Positions 31,753-42,462 of a stretch of 64,000 bases of DNA are shown one piece after another; the stretch's first letter is position 1; every line of letters starts with the position of its first letter. The notes beneath the pieces were generated by a model. The model saw only the letters and a list, made by a program, of their open reading frames with translations. It was not told where the DNA came from and did no database searches. The position numbers were made by a program, and so were the translations under genes. The stretch is from a bacterium (GTDB lineage Bacteria; Bacteroidota; Ignavibacteria; Kapaibacteriales; UBA2268), in assembly GCA_030431515.1 (NCBI GenBank), contig JAUIIX010000006.1, positions 1 to 64,000 on the forward strand. The letters run 5' to 3'.

Positions 31753-34041
31753 ATGTCTGGTGGTGGTGCTGGTAAGGTATATTTCGTATTATATCTTGCC
31801 GTTGTATTAGAGCTTTTAATTATTATCGTTGAGCGTGACGAAGCTGAAGAACATCTGCACGCAAAGCAGAAAGAAACTATGAAGATTGTTCAGAGTATTC
31901 TTTCTCAACTTCAAGCAGGTTCGGGTACCGAGGGTATTAACACAAGACCTCAAGATGAAATTACAATTCCACCTTCTGGAATTGACTTCAAAGAAGTAAT
32001 GGGTACTGATATTAAGACAAGTAGAAAGTATGTAATCGAAGTTGGTGTTACAGATGTTGCTTCTGACCTAAAAAAGAAGGAAGGTGAAACACCTGATGAA
32101 TTTAACGAAAGACTACATAAGTTAATTCGACTTGCTAATGTTCAGGAACTTGAATATCAAATATTCTTTAATCCGAGCAAAGATCCACTTAACCCACCTA
32201 CATTTCCAAGTGAAAAATACTTCGATGAGAATAATATTGAAGTAATGAAGATGAATCCTGGTGACAAAATGGAAACTACTAATGGCGAAGTTTGGACTTT
32301 TAAAGGTGCCAAAAAACTCGTTATGGATATTGAACCTACATTTAATAAAGTAAATAAAGATAAACTAAAATCTGACCCTTTAGATCCTGTATATAAAGCT
32401 CCAATTATTGTTGGTGAAAAATTTGTGCCGTCTGAAATTAAAGAAGATAGTACTTTTTATTTCTCTTCTAATAGAGTGATTGATGCAGATGGTAAAAGTG
32501 TAGTTAAAAATGGTAAAGAAGATTCTAAGTTAAAAAGAGCATTCGTTGTATATTTTGAACCTCCTGCTGAAGAAGGTTGGTATAAACTTAGATTCTATTC
32601 AAAAACTAATAGAATTTTGGGTATTGCAGCTGATGCTAAAGCCGAGGAATTAACTGATAATATGACAGTTAATATTGGTACTGTACAGTTGAAAGTTAAA
32701 GACTTGCAGAAAGTATCTAAAGAGTTAGAAATTGAATTAGATAAATTCAAATTACCAAAACAATCTGACCTATTGGCTAGTGCTGATGGTTCTGATAATT
32801 TTGATGATATGATTGAAGCAAGTAAAAAACTTGCTGAAGATGAATTAGATTATATACAAGTTAGTACTAAAATAGAATTATATGGATATATCATTAGATT
32901 ATTAACACCAGGTAAATCTGTTTATTTCCCTCAAAATAGTAATTCAATTGAATTTGATATTAGGGTATTAACTCCTCAGCCGAAAATTGCTGATGCTGTG
33001 ATTGCTATGGCAGATGAAATTAACTATTTTGATGCTTTACCTCCTACTTTTAAAATGTCTTTATCCCCTTACCAAGGTGACCAGACAATAAATAAATTGA
33101 ATATTACTGCTGAAAGTGCTTCGGGAGAAGTTTATACAAAAAGTGACTTCGATATTCAATTAGAAAAATCATATAGAGATAAAACACTAAAAGTTGGTGA
33201 ACAGGTTGAGTATGTAATAAAGTTTAAAAATAATTTACCTCCTGTTAATGGTGATGTTAAATCTTATGATTTAACAGTAGAGTATAATAGCGGAAATAGT
33301 GAACAAAGTAAATCATACAAAAAAGGCAGACTTAATTTATTTAAGACAAAAGATGATGAAAATATTAAAACATTACAAGGAAGAATTTTCTTCTATTCTG
33401 GTGAACCATTTCGTTATAATTTTACCCCAACATCAGGAGGAAAAATACCTGCAAGTCAATTTAGATCTTACATACACTTAGATGGCTCCCAAAAAATTGA
33501 TAGTATTGTAGGGTTAAATACAGAAAAAGCAGAATGGTTATTACATTGTAACAATAAGTCTTATGATTATTGGGTTAATTGGATTGATCCTGTAACTAAT
33601 AAAAAAATTGAAGTCTTTCCACGTAAAACCTATGAAATACCATTAGAAAAGCCTTACATTGATGTTAGTGGTATGAGTATAAGTAATCCAATCGGAGAAA
33701 AATCATTTACAATAAATATTAAAGGGATAACTGCTTTAGCTCCTAGTGTATTTGACTCTAAAAATTGCTCTTTAATTTTAAGTGCTGATGAAGAAGTTGT
33801 TATTGTAAATAACTCTCCTACTTTAAAAAATATAAAGGCTTCAATATCTTTAGAAGGAGAAGAAATTCAATTAAAATTAAGAACAACAGGAACTCCGGTC
33901 AAAGGAATAATACAAGGAGATATAACTCTAAGAATAAAAATTATTGCAAGGCAGAGTGATGGTTTAATTAGTGTTAGTGAGGAAGAAATATTTGTGCCTA
34001 TTTACAAAAAAATAGAAAATAAAAATCAATTAGGATTTTAA
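31753..34041 (+). CDS. Single-TM-anchored large periplasmic protein (GldM-like topology, homology unproven)
   Basis: MSGGGAGKVYFVLYLAVVLELLIIIVERDEAEEH: N-terminal TM then ~730 aa predicted periplasmic region. Confidence 0.5.
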   Translation: MSGGGAGKVYFVLYLAVVLELLIIIVERDEAEEHLHAKQKETMKIVQSILSQLQAGSGTEGINTRPQDEITIPPSGIDFKEVMGTDIKTSRKYVIEVGVTDVASDLKKKEGETPDEFNERLHKLIRLANVQELEYQIFFNPSKDPLNPPTFPSEKYFDENNIEVMKMNPGDKMETTNGEVWTFKGAKKLVMDIEPTFNKVNKDKLKSDPLDPVYKAPIIVGEKFVPSEIKEDSTFYFSSNRVIDADGKSVVKNGKEDSKLKRAFVVYFEPPAEEGWYKLRFYSKTNRILGIAADAKAEELTDNMTVNIGTVQLKVKDLQKVSKELEIELDKFKLPKQSDLLASADGSDNFDDMIEASKKLAEDELDYIQVSTKIELYGYIIRLLTPGKSVYFPQNSNSIEFDIRVLTPQPKIADAVIAMADEINYFDALPPTFKMSLSPYQGDQTINKLNITAESASGEVYTKSDFDIQLEKSYRDKTLKVGEQVEYVIKFKNNLPPVNGDVKSYDLTVEYNSGNSEQSKSYKKGRLNLFKTKDDENIKTLQGRIFFYSGEPFRYNFTPTSGGKIPASQFRSYIHLDGSQKIDSIVGLNTEKAEWLLHCNNKSYDYWVNWIDPVTNKKIEVFPRKTYEIPLEKPYIDVSGMSISNPIGEKSFTINIKGITALAPSVFDSKNCSLILSADEEVVIVNNSPTLKNIKASISLEGEEIQLKLRTTGTPVKGIIQGDITLRIKIIARQSDGLISVSEEEIFVPIYKKIENKNQLGF

Positions 34042-34051
34042 GGAGAAACAA

Positions 34052-35863
34052 ATGAAAATAATAAGTATTTTGGTAATATGTAGTATGTACGTTTTTTCAC
34101 AGTCAAATGACCATGATATTAAAAACAGGTTACAACATTTTAAAAATTATAGATTTGGAAATATACTTTTATATGAAATGAGTGATTTGGGGGATGATTT
34201 TAAAAAAATCGTGGATGAAAATAATAAGTCAAAGGAAGAATTAAACGAAGAAGATAATTCAAGTTTTGTTAACATATCTGATCAGGTAAAAGAATTTGTA
34301 AAGCTAAATGCTAGCAGATATAAAGTTGCAAGGGATATGTTAAGCCAATTGACAAGAAATAGAATTAACGATATACCAGATTTGAAAACTTTACAAGCTT
34401 TAATTGATTCTTATTCTAGAAAAAAAGAGGTTGACAAAGAACAAAGATTGTATGTTGTATTAAGAAATTCTGATGACTTAGATATTGAAAATAAAATAAT
34501 TGCTGTGATTTATAGAAGTGAAAATCCAAATTTCTTTATCGATGAAGATAATCAAAGAATAGAAAATTTACTATCAAACTTAGACAAGAAAAGTAATATA
34601 TATTTAAAATCTGATTTAGAAAATTTAGAAATAGCAGAAGTTGCTAAGTATAATGCTAAAAATGCTTTAGATTTTATCAAGAATGGGATAATTCAAGAGT
34701 ATTATGTTAATAAGACATTAGATGCTAAAGCTATTGGTCAGGATTATGTTTATTTTAAACCTATTGTAGGAAATTCTTCACCGTTAATTGATTATAGTCT
34801 TTTTGGTGTTAGCGGTAAGGATATTCAAAAATTTAAAAGAATCTCACATGGAGAACCACAAAAATATATTGGAGTTAATCAAGAGTTATTACTTTCTCCA
34901 GATATAGTTAGATGGACAATGTATCCGGAACCAAAATTTAAAGAAATAGAAATTTACAAATTAGATGTTGATGGTATCGAGATGATGGATGATGATGGGA
35001 ATTTAATTATTGAACGTACTGAAAGAGTTGTAGACTCCAATTTTATTACTAATGACTTACTCCCATTAATTGGATTTGAATTAAAGTATGGTGCTGATGA
35101 CATAAATATGCCATCATTTGTAAGTGATAGAATGAATTTCTCTGTATTATGGAGTAAAGTTAAATTAGGTGTTATCCTTCCTACTTCAGGATGGGCTGTG
35201 CTTCAAGAAGACTTATTCAGTATTGATAGAAAATTAACTCATGGTGGATTTGGTATTGCAGGTGAGTTTGATTTTGACTTGCCAATTATACCAAAATCTG
35301 ATGTATTTAGATTGTCATTTGGTTATACTTTTGGTGATGCAGTTGCAGCTCCTTACGGTTCAGAAAGTATTGGGAACAATTTAAAAAAAGATCCCCTGTT
35401 AAATCAAAATTTAGTTAATGACCCTAGAAATGTTGACTATCTTTTAAGATATAATACAACATTACTTTATACTTTTGGATTAGATATAGACAAAGATTAC
35501 TTGTTAAGATTTGGTATAGGAGGATCTATATACACTATGGAAGAATGGAAACATGATATAATTAGAAATGATGCACAAGAAATAATTGATAGTAAATTTA
35601 TAAATAATAGCACAGAAGCAGTTGGTGGTATATCAGGAAAAGTTGATTTTATGGTTAAAAATAACTCAACTCCTTATGGTGCGTCGATGAATTATTTTGA
35701 TGAAACAATTAACCTTAATTTATTTGTACAATTTCCTGTTGTAGAAAATATGCTTTACTTAAAACTTAGAGCAAATGGAAATGTGCTTTTAAGAGAAAAT
35801 CAAAGACCTTGGGAAATTGGGTCTTTCTTTATGCCTATGGCTAACATTATTTATGTATTTTAA
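34052..35863 (+). CDS. Outer-membrane protein with N-terminal periplasmic domain and C-terminal beta-barrel
   Basis: Signal peptide; barrel-like strands in the last ~250 aa, C-terminal aromatic (NIIYVF). Confidence 0.55.
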   Translation: MKIISILVICSMYVFSQSNDHDIKNRLQHFKNYRFGNILLYEMSDLGDDFKKIVDENNKSKEELNEEDNSSFVNISDQVKEFVKLNASRYKVARDMLSQLTRNRINDIPDLKTLQALIDSYSRKKEVDKEQRLYVVLRNSDDLDIENKIIAVIYRSENPNFFIDEDNQRIENLLSNLDKKSNIYLKSDLENLEIAEVAKYNAKNALDFIKNGIIQEYYVNKTLDAKAIGQDYVYFKPIVGNSSPLIDYSLFGVSGKDIQKFKRISHGEPQKYIGVNQELLLSPDIVRWTMYPEPKFKEIEIYKLDVDGIEMMDDDGNLIIERTERVVDSNFITNDLLPLIGFELKYGADDINMPSFVSDRMNFSVLWSKVKLGVILPTSGWAVLQEDLFSIDRKLTHGGFGIAGEFDFDLPIIPKSDVFRLSFGYTFGDAVAAPYGSESIGNNLKKDPLLNQNLVNDPRNVDYLLRYNTTLLYTFGLDIDKDYLLRFGIGGSIYTMEEWKHDIIRNDAQEIIDSKFINNSTEAVGGISGKVDFMVKNNSTPYGASMNYFDETINLNLFVQFPVVENMLYLKLRANGNVLLRENQRPWEIGSFFMPMANIIYVF

Positions 35864-35874
35864 AAGGAAAAAAG

Positions 35875-37347
35875 ATGAAACTAATAATTTTAATTTTGAT
35901 TTATATATCAATTGGATTAAATGCTCAAAGTATTATTGATGATCTTGATCAGATTGACCCTGAATTAAAAAAATACTTTCCTAGATGGAAAGTAATGGAA
36001 CCTGATTTACAATATCAAATATATCAATATTTTAATTTAACATTTAATCAAAATGAAAAGTTAGATATCCAAAATATTGAAGTATTGGCTGTTCCTAGAA
36101 CCAAAAGACAAATATATGGGAAAGCAAAATATGAAATATTATTAGTCAGTTGCGGTGAAGTTTCTATATCAGGAAGTAGATTTGTAAAAGATTTAGAGAG
36201 TATTTATAATATATTAGCAGGAGATATATATTCTAAAAATGCATTTAGATACAATAATCCAAATAATCCTACAAGCACAAGCTCTGATGAAATTAGGAAT
36301 TATGCATTTAAGGATATTCCAGTACAGGCACCAGTTAGACCGGATCAAGGTGCTGCAATTCGTGATTATCTAAACCCAACAAATGTTAACCAAGCTTTAA
36401 CATTATCTTTGTATGACCAAACTTTAAAAATTGGTGAAACAGGATTTTGGATTCAAAATAAAATAGGTAATGATCAAATTGGTTATCCTTATTATACTGC
36501 TGGTGAAAATAAAGTGATTTTGAAGAGACCATTATATATCAATAATGATCCTGCAACAAATAAGAATACTCCTTATTTAATTAATGCTTATTTAGGAGCA
36601 TCTTATAAAATAACAACTGGTTTAGAAGGTAGTTCTAGTATTTTCTCTTGGTTACCATCAAGAAAATTAAACACTGATCCAGGTGGGAAATTAATATTTG
36701 GAATGGATGTACACATGCCATTTCACCCTGAAGCAGGTATTCATATAAATATTGAAGCTCCAATTAATTCAAGTGATGATTTAGCAATTGATCCATTAAA
36801 ATTTGGTCAGACTTCAATGAGACCAGGAGTTGACTTTAGAAGAACAGATATAAGAAATGGTGATTCTACTTTTATACCAAGTGGAGTAATGCCAATTTTA
36901 CAAACAACAGGACAAATCACAGCTTTCTATAATCTTTGGTTAAATAGTAAAAAAGCTGAAAATTATTTCAGATTTGACTTGGGTGTTTCTTACAATGAAG
37001 TAAGAGAATACATGTATTATACTGAAGAAGTAGATGTAAATGGTGATAATGTACCTGAATATGTTTACAAAAATATGACTACTAATGCAGAAGGATTAAC
37101 TTTATATCATCCTGATGAATTTGCAGATTGGTTATTTGCAAAAGTAGAATATAGAAATCAAGCAGTTTTTCCTTTTAGTGTTAGTTTGCAATATTCTAAT
37201 CAAATCATGTTAGCAAGAGCATATATGCCGTTGTTTGGTGATTGGTTATTATTAGAAGCAAAATATGCTACACCAATGAGGGATGCTTATGAATATGAAA
37301 TAGAAAACTTCTTTATCATATCACCAGTTATTAGAATTACAATATAA
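35875..37347 (+). CDS. Outer-membrane beta-barrel-like protein
   Basis: Signal peptide; 11-nt spacing from upstream gene. Confidence 0.55.
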   Translation: MKLIILILIYISIGLNAQSIIDDLDQIDPELKKYFPRWKVMEPDLQYQIYQYFNLTFNQNEKLDIQNIEVLAVPRTKRQIYGKAKYEILLVSCGEVSISGSRFVKDLESIYNILAGDIYSKNAFRYNNPNNPTSTSSDEIRNYAFKDIPVQAPVRPDQGAAIRDYLNPTNVNQALTLSLYDQTLKIGETGFWIQNKIGNDQIGYPYYTAGENKVILKRPLYINNDPATNKNTPYLINAYLGASYKITTGLEGSSSIFSWLPSRKLNTDPGGKLIFGMDVHMPFHPEAGIHINIEAPINSSDDLAIDPLKFGQTSMRPGVDFRRTDIRNGDSTFIPSGVMPILQTTGQITAFYNLWLNSKKAENYFRFDLGVSYNEVREYMYYTEEVDVNGDNVPEYVYKNMTTNAEGLTLYHPDEFADWLFAKVEYRNQAVFPFSVSLQYSNQIMLARAYMPLFGDWLLLEAKYATPMRDAYEYEIENFFIISPVIRITI

Positions 37348-37368
37348 TTTCTAATTACTAAAATTTAA

Positions 37369-37409
37369 TCCCTCTATCAACTATTATGTTGTTAGAGGGC
37401 TTTTTTTTA
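37369..37409 (+). terminator. Intrinsic terminator after the 3-gene envelope operon
   Basis: CCCTCTATCAAC-TATTAT-GTTGTTAGAGGG + T8. Confidence 0.85.
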
Positions 37410-37425
37410 TAATATATACTTTGTT

Positions 37426-38742
37426 ATGTTTAAATTATTTCTTTTAATAGTATTAATTTCAATATCGCTAATTGCACAAACTGAACTTGATAGTTCTAAG
37501 TATAATGCCAAGCAACTTTTAGATCAAGCTAAGGTACAAGCTGATAAAAAAGAAATTAAAATGACAATTAGAAATGTAGATATTACTAATTACCCAATTA
37601 TTAAATTAATAGTAGAAGCGTATAATATTTATGGTGAGCCATTAGATACTCTTTTACCAGAAAAAGTAAATGTAGTAGAAAATGGTATAACTAAAGATGT
37701 AATATCAATTGAAAAAATATCAATTGACGAAAGAGTCCCAGTTGATTTTACATTTTTAATAGACCAAACTGGATCTATGCAATCATATATTGATGCTATT
37801 AGAAAACAAATGTTTTCATTTACTAACTTGATAAAGGGTAGAGGTATTGATTATACTTTGAGTTTAGTAGTATTTTCTGATTATATAGATGCAATTGAAC
37901 AACCAACTGAAAATGTAAATGAATTTACTTCTTGGTTATCTGATATTAAAGCTAAAGGTGGTGGAGATGTTAAGGAAAATGCACTTGAAGCTTTCCAAAA
38001 AGCAATTGATAAAATAAAATATAGACCATCAGCAAATAAAGTAATTGTATTAGTTACAGATGCCCCTTATCATCAAAGAGGTGAAAAAGGAATTGGAACT
38101 ACAGACCAAACTACTGAAAGCATAATTAAATTACTAAAAGATAATGAGGTTCGTGTATTTACTATTACACCTCCATATTTAGATGAGTATAAACAAATAT
38201 CTGAATCTACAAGAGGTAATACTTATGATATGGATTATCCTTTTAAGGCAATTTTAAATAACTTTTCTAATCAGTTGACAAATTTATATGCTATAAAATA
38301 TAAAACAACTAAAGCAGCAATTCCAGATTCGATTGATATTTCTTTATTTAATGAAAAGAAAAAATTATTAACTCAAAAAACAATTCCAATAGTTGAGTTA
38401 GGTAGAAAATTAATTATTCAAGATTTACTTTTTAAATTAGGAAAAGCTGAAATACCTGAAAGTGCTCCTCAACTTGAAGTATTAGTTGAGTTTATGAAAA
38501 ATAGACAAAACGTTACAATAATGATTGAAGGGCATACAGATGCAATAGGATCTTATGCTGTCAATGATAGGTTGTCCAAAGAAAGAGCAGATGTTGTAAA
38601 GGATTATTTAATACAAAACGGTATTGACAAAAACAGAATAAAAACAATGGGTTATGGAGAAAGAAAACCTATTGCTTCAAATAATACAGAGTTTGGAAGA
38701 AAATTAAATAGAAGAACAGAGATTGTAATAATATCAAAATAA
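37426..38742 (+). CDS. VWA domain + OmpA-like peptidoglycan-binding domain protein
   Basis: [16 protein letters not shown] (MIDAS-like); [35 protein letters not shown]...[11 protein letters not shown]. Confidence 0.9.
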   Translation: MFKLFLLIVLISISLIAQTELDSSKYNAKQLLDQAKVQADKKEIKMTIRNVDITNYPIIKLIVEAYNIYGEPLDTLLPEKVNVVENGITKDVISIEKISIDERVPVDFTFLIDQTGSMQSYIDAIRKQMFSFTNLIKGRGIDYTLSLVVFSDYIDAIEQPTENVNEFTSWLSDIKAKGGGDVKENALEAFQKAIDKIKYRPSANKVIVLVTDAPYHQRGEKGIGTTDQTTESIIKLLKDNEVRVFTITPPYLDEYKQISESTRGNTYDMDYPFKAILNNFSNQLTNLYAIKYKTTKAAIPDSIDISLFNEKKKLLTQKTIPIVELGRKLIIQDLLFKLGKAEIPESAPQLEVLVEFMKNRQNVTIMIEGHTDAIGSYAVNDRLSKERADVVKDYLIQNGIDKNRIKTMGYGERKPIASNNTEFGRKLNRRTEIVIISK

Positions 38743-38759
38743 TAAATTGTAGGAAATTT

Positions 38760-40316
38760 ATGTCGAAATCTATTGATGCTAAAATAGAAAAATTAAAAAT
38801 TATAAAAGAAAAAGCAAGATTAGGTGGTGGAAAAGATAGAATTGAAGCTCAGCATAAGAAAGGTAAATTAACGGCAAGAGAAAGAATTGATTTACTTGCT
38901 GATAAAGGAACATTTACTGAGATAGATATGCTAGCACATCACCATTCAACAAGTTTTGGTTTAGATAAAGTAAAACCACTTGGTGATGGAGTAGTTACTG
39001 GATATGCTTATATAGATGGAACTAAATCATTTATATTTTCACAAGATTTTACTGTTTTAGGTGGTTCTTTAGCAGAGCAACATGGTCGTAAAATAGTGAA
39101 GATTATGGAGCATGCGATGAAACTTGGTACTCCACTGATTGGATTAAATGATTCTGGAGGTGCAAGAGTACAAGAAGGTGTTATTTCTTTGGGTGCTTAT
39201 GCAGATATATTTTTATTGAATACCTTAGCATCTGGAGTTATTCCTCAAATATCTGTAATTATGGGACCTTGTGCCGGTGGTGCTGTTTACTCGCCTGCAA
39301 TTACTGATTTTGTTATAATGGTCAAGAATACTTCTTACATGTTTGTAACAGGCCCTAAAGTAGTAAAAACTGTAACTCACGAAGAGTTGACTGCTGAAGA
39401 TTTAGGTGGTGCATCTGTACATGCTGGTAAATCAGGTGTAGCACACTTTGTAGCTGAAAATGATATGCAAGCACTTGAATTAGTTAAAAAATTATTGACT
39501 TTCATCCCTTCAAATAATAAAGAAGAAGCACCTTTTGTACCGAATAATGATCCTACAGATAGGTTGAATGATGACTTAACACACATTATACCTGAAAATT
39601 CAAATATGCCTTATGATATTAAAGAAGTAATTAAGTCTGTAGCTGACAATCACGATTTTTTAGAAGTGCATAAAGACTACGCTCAAAATATTGTAGTTGG
39701 GTTTATTCATTTAGGTGGTAGATCAGTGGGTGTTGTTGCAAATCAACCAGCTGTTTTGGCTGGGGTTTTAGATATTAATTCTTCTAAAAAAGCTGCAAGA
39801 TTTATTAGATTTTGCGATGCTTTTAATATTCCTTTACTTACTTTTGAAGATGTACCAGGGTTTATGCCAGGAAAGGATCAGGAGTGGGGTGGAATTATAG
39901 CAAATGGAGCTAAATTACTTTATGCATACTGTGAAGCAACAGTTCCAAAAGTAACAGTTATTACTCGTAAAGCGTATGGTGGTGCCTATGATGTGATGAG
40001 TTCAAAGCATATTAGAGGTGATTTCAATTTTGCTTGGCCAACTGCTGAAATGGCTGTTATGGGTGCAAAAGGTGCAGTGGAAATTATATTCAAAAAAGAA
40101 ATTGATGGTGCGGAAGATAAAGAAGCAAAACAACTTGAGTTAGAAGAAATGTATAATGAAAAATTTGCAAATCCATATATTGCTGCATCTTATGGTTATA
40201 TTGATGATGTTTTTGAACCAAAATTTACAAGACAAAGATTGATTGATACTTTTAAAATATTAGAAAATAAAGTTGATACTAATCCTACAAAAAAACATGG
40301 AAATATTCCACTTTAA
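38760..40316 (+). CDS. pccB: Acyl-CoA carboxylase carboxyltransferase (propionyl-CoA carboxylase beta)
   Basis: [54 protein letters not shown]. Confidence 0.93.
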   Translation: MSKSIDAKIEKLKIIKEKARLGGGKDRIEAQHKKGKLTARERIDLLADKGTFTEIDMLAHHHSTSFGLDKVKPLGDGVVTGYAYIDGTKSFIFSQDFTVLGGSLAEQHGRKIVKIMEHAMKLGTPLIGLNDSGGARVQEGVISLGAYADIFLLNTLASGVIPQISVIMGPCAGGAVYSPAITDFVIMVKNTSYMFVTGPKVVKTVTHEELTAEDLGGASVHAGKSGVAHFVAENDMQALELVKKLLTFIPSNNKEEAPFVPNNDPTDRLNDDLTHIIPENSNMPYDIKEVIKSVADNHDFLEVHKDYAQNIVVGFIHLGGRSVGVVANQPAVLAGVLDINSSKKAARFIRFCDAFNIPLLTFEDVPGFMPGKDQEWGGIIANGAKLLYAYCEATVPKVTVITRKAYGGAYDVMSSKHIRGDFNFAWPTAEMAVMGAKGAVEIIFKKEIDGAEDKEAKQLELEEMYNEKFANPYIAASYGYIDDVFEPKFTRQRLIDTFKILENKVDTNPTKKHGNIPL

Positions 40317-40319
40317 AAT

Positions 40320-40347
40320 AAAAAAGGAGTCAAAAATGACTCCTTTT
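40320..40347. terminator. Terminator between convergent pccB and the polysaccharide cluster
   Basis: AAAAAAGGAGTCAAAAATGACTCCTTTTC. Confidence 0.8.
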
Positions 40348-40367
40348 CTTTATTGTATTTTCATATT

Positions 40368-41303
40368 TTAATCACACATACTATGCTTCTTTTCAGTATT
40401 TTCTACTACTTTTGAATGCCTAATATCCCAAGCAAGCTGAACTGAAGGTCTTGCATCACTAATACCATAACCATTTCCAGCAAGAATATCTTTATAGACT
40501 AATGTATGTAAGTCTGTAAAGCCACCTGAAAATTCAATTTCTTCTCCGTCGATTGTAATTGACCTATAAGTTGGTTGATTGTTTTTAATTGCTTCTTCAG
40601 GCAAATCTTCCTTATTAGTCGATAAAAACCATCGTACATTTGCATTTTCAAGTTCAATAAAACCAGATGCTTTTGTATCATCAAGTTTATGTAATTCAGT
40701 CTCTTGAACACTACCGAATAACCATATTAACATATCAAAAAAGTGAATTCCAATATTAGTAGCAACTCCACCTGATTTTTCTAAATCTCCCTTCCAAGAG
40801 TAATTATACCAAGGACCACGAGAAGTAATATAAGTTAAAACAACATCTTTCTTTGTTTTAGAGTTTTCAGATTTTAATCTATTTCTTAGATTAATTATTT
40901 TTTCGTGAACCCGTAATTGTAAAATATTATAAACTTTAGAATTACTTTGTTGTTCAATTTCTTCTAAATAATCTAAGTTATGTGGCTTAGTAACAAGTGG
41001 TTTTTCACAAATTGCATTTGCACCAATTCTTAATGCAAATCTAATGTGAGCATCGTGTAAATAGTTTGGAGAACAAATAGATACAAAATCACTACTGCCA
41101 ACTCTACCAATTAATTTAGATAAATGCCTATCAAAACGCTCAAATTCAGTAAAGAAACTTGCATTTGGAAAATATCTATCTAAAATACCAACAGAATCGT
41201 GAGGATCCATCGCTGCAATTAAATCACAATCATTGTCTTTAATTGCTTGTAAATGTCGAGGAGCTATATAACCTGCAACTCCAATTAAGGAAAAGTTTTT
41301 CAT
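40368..41303 (-). CDS. Gfo/Idh/MocA oxidoreductase, WlbA/WbpB-like
   Basis: MKNFSLIGVAGYIAPRHLQAIKDNDCDLIAAMDPHDSVGILDRYFP; CEKPLVTKP. Confidence 0.88.
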   Translation of the reverse strand: MKNFSLIGVAGYIAPRHLQAIKDNDCDLIAAMDPHDSVGILDRYFPNASFFTEFERFDRHLSKLIGRVGSSDFVSICSPNYLHDAHIRFALRIGANAICEKPLVTKPHNLDYLEEIEQQSNSKVYNILQLRVHEKIINLRNRLKSENSKTKKDVVLTYITSRGPWYNYSWKGDLEKSGGVATNIGIHFFDMLIWLFGSVQETELHKLDDTKASGFIELENANVRWFLSTNKEDLPEEAIKNNQPTYRSITIDGEEIEFSGGFTDLHTLVYKDILAGNGYGISDARPSVQLAWDIRHSKVVENTEKKHSMCD

Positions 41304-41304
41304 A

Positions 41305-42459
41305 TTATTTTAATAGTTTGTTTATAATTGATTTCAATTTATTGTTGTTAGTTTCTGAATTTAATTCTTTTGATGCTGAAACTGAATTTAATTTGTATTT
41401 ATTTATCTCATCAATAGTAAGAGAATTTAATTTATTTGCAATTGAAGTTAATTCATAATCTTGACTTACAAAACCTACATTATGTGTTTCAATAATATTT
41501 TTAATATTAGGTAGTGGATAAGAAATAACTGCTAATCCTGATTGAATAAATTCAAACAATTTATTGGGCAGACTATATTCTAAATTAAATGTTGTTGGTT
41601 CAAACATAATTAAACCAATATCATAATTAACTAATGTGTCATTTATTTTATCTAATTCGATTTCTTTAAAGATATTAATTCTACCACTTTGTTTAGCTAG
41701 ATTAATTAAATGTTCATAATATGAACTATGATATTTAATTAAATATAAATCTAATTCAAATCTATCATCTAAATTATTCATTAATTCAATCATTAATTCA
41801 ATTTTTCTGGATTCTTTTGCACCACCATGATGTACTAATTTAATTTTATCTGTAGTTTGTAATTGTTGTGATTTATTTTCTGAATAATCTGGTAAACTCA
41901 TAATTAAATCAGTGTCTAAATTAAAAGTTGACTTATAATTATCTTGTAATCCGGGACTAACAGTAATTAATTTATCAAATTTAGAAACATAATTAATAAT
42001 TAAATAATTCAAATAATTAATTTTAGAATCGTAATAAAACTTTTTAAAAAAATGAGAATGAAAATCATTTGAATATTGATTTATGTAAAACTCACGTAAA
42101 TCTAGCATTAATTTTGTTTTATTAGATTTTATTAAAAAAGATAAATAAACTATAGTTAAATTTTCACAAATAATTAAATCATAATTATTCTTTCTTAATT
42201 CATTTAATATCTGCGGTTTAATAGGGTTTAAACATAGATACTTTTTAAATATTTTATAAAGATTTAAAATATAAATAAATCCTTCCCAATTAGTCATTTT
42301 CTTAGATAATTTAAAATGCTTAATTTTATCATCATCAAAAGGTGTATTAGAAAGTAAATGGGTTTCATATTCATTAATTGAACTTAATAAAGTTAGCATT
42401 CTAAAAGGTCGAGCAGCTTTATTTGGGTTATTATCAGTTATGACTAAGATCTTTTTCAT
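41305..42459 (-). CDS. Glycosyltransferase (GT4-like), paralog of the next gene
   Basis: KLVHHGGAKESRKIELMIELM; SLPNKLFEFIQSGLAVISYP. Confidence 0.8.
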   Translation of the reverse strand: MKKILVITDNNPNKAARPFRMLTLLSSINEYETHLLSNTPFDDDKIKHFKLSKKMTNWEGFIYILNLYKIFKKYLCLNPIKPQILNELRKNNYDLIICENLTIVYLSFLIKSNKTKLMLDLREFYINQYSNDFHSHFFKKFYYDSKINYLNYLIINYVSKFDKLITVSPGLQDNYKSTFNLDTDLIMSLPDYSENKSQQLQTTDKIKLVHHGGAKESRKIELMIELMNNLDDRFELDLYLIKYHSSYYEHLINLAKQSGRINIFKEIELDKINDTLVNYDIGLIMFEPTTFNLEYSLPNKLFEFIQSGLAVISYPLPNIKNIIETHNVGFVSQDYELTSIANKLNSLTIDEINKYKLNSVSASKELNSETNNNKLKSIINKLLK

Positions 42460-42462
42460 TTA

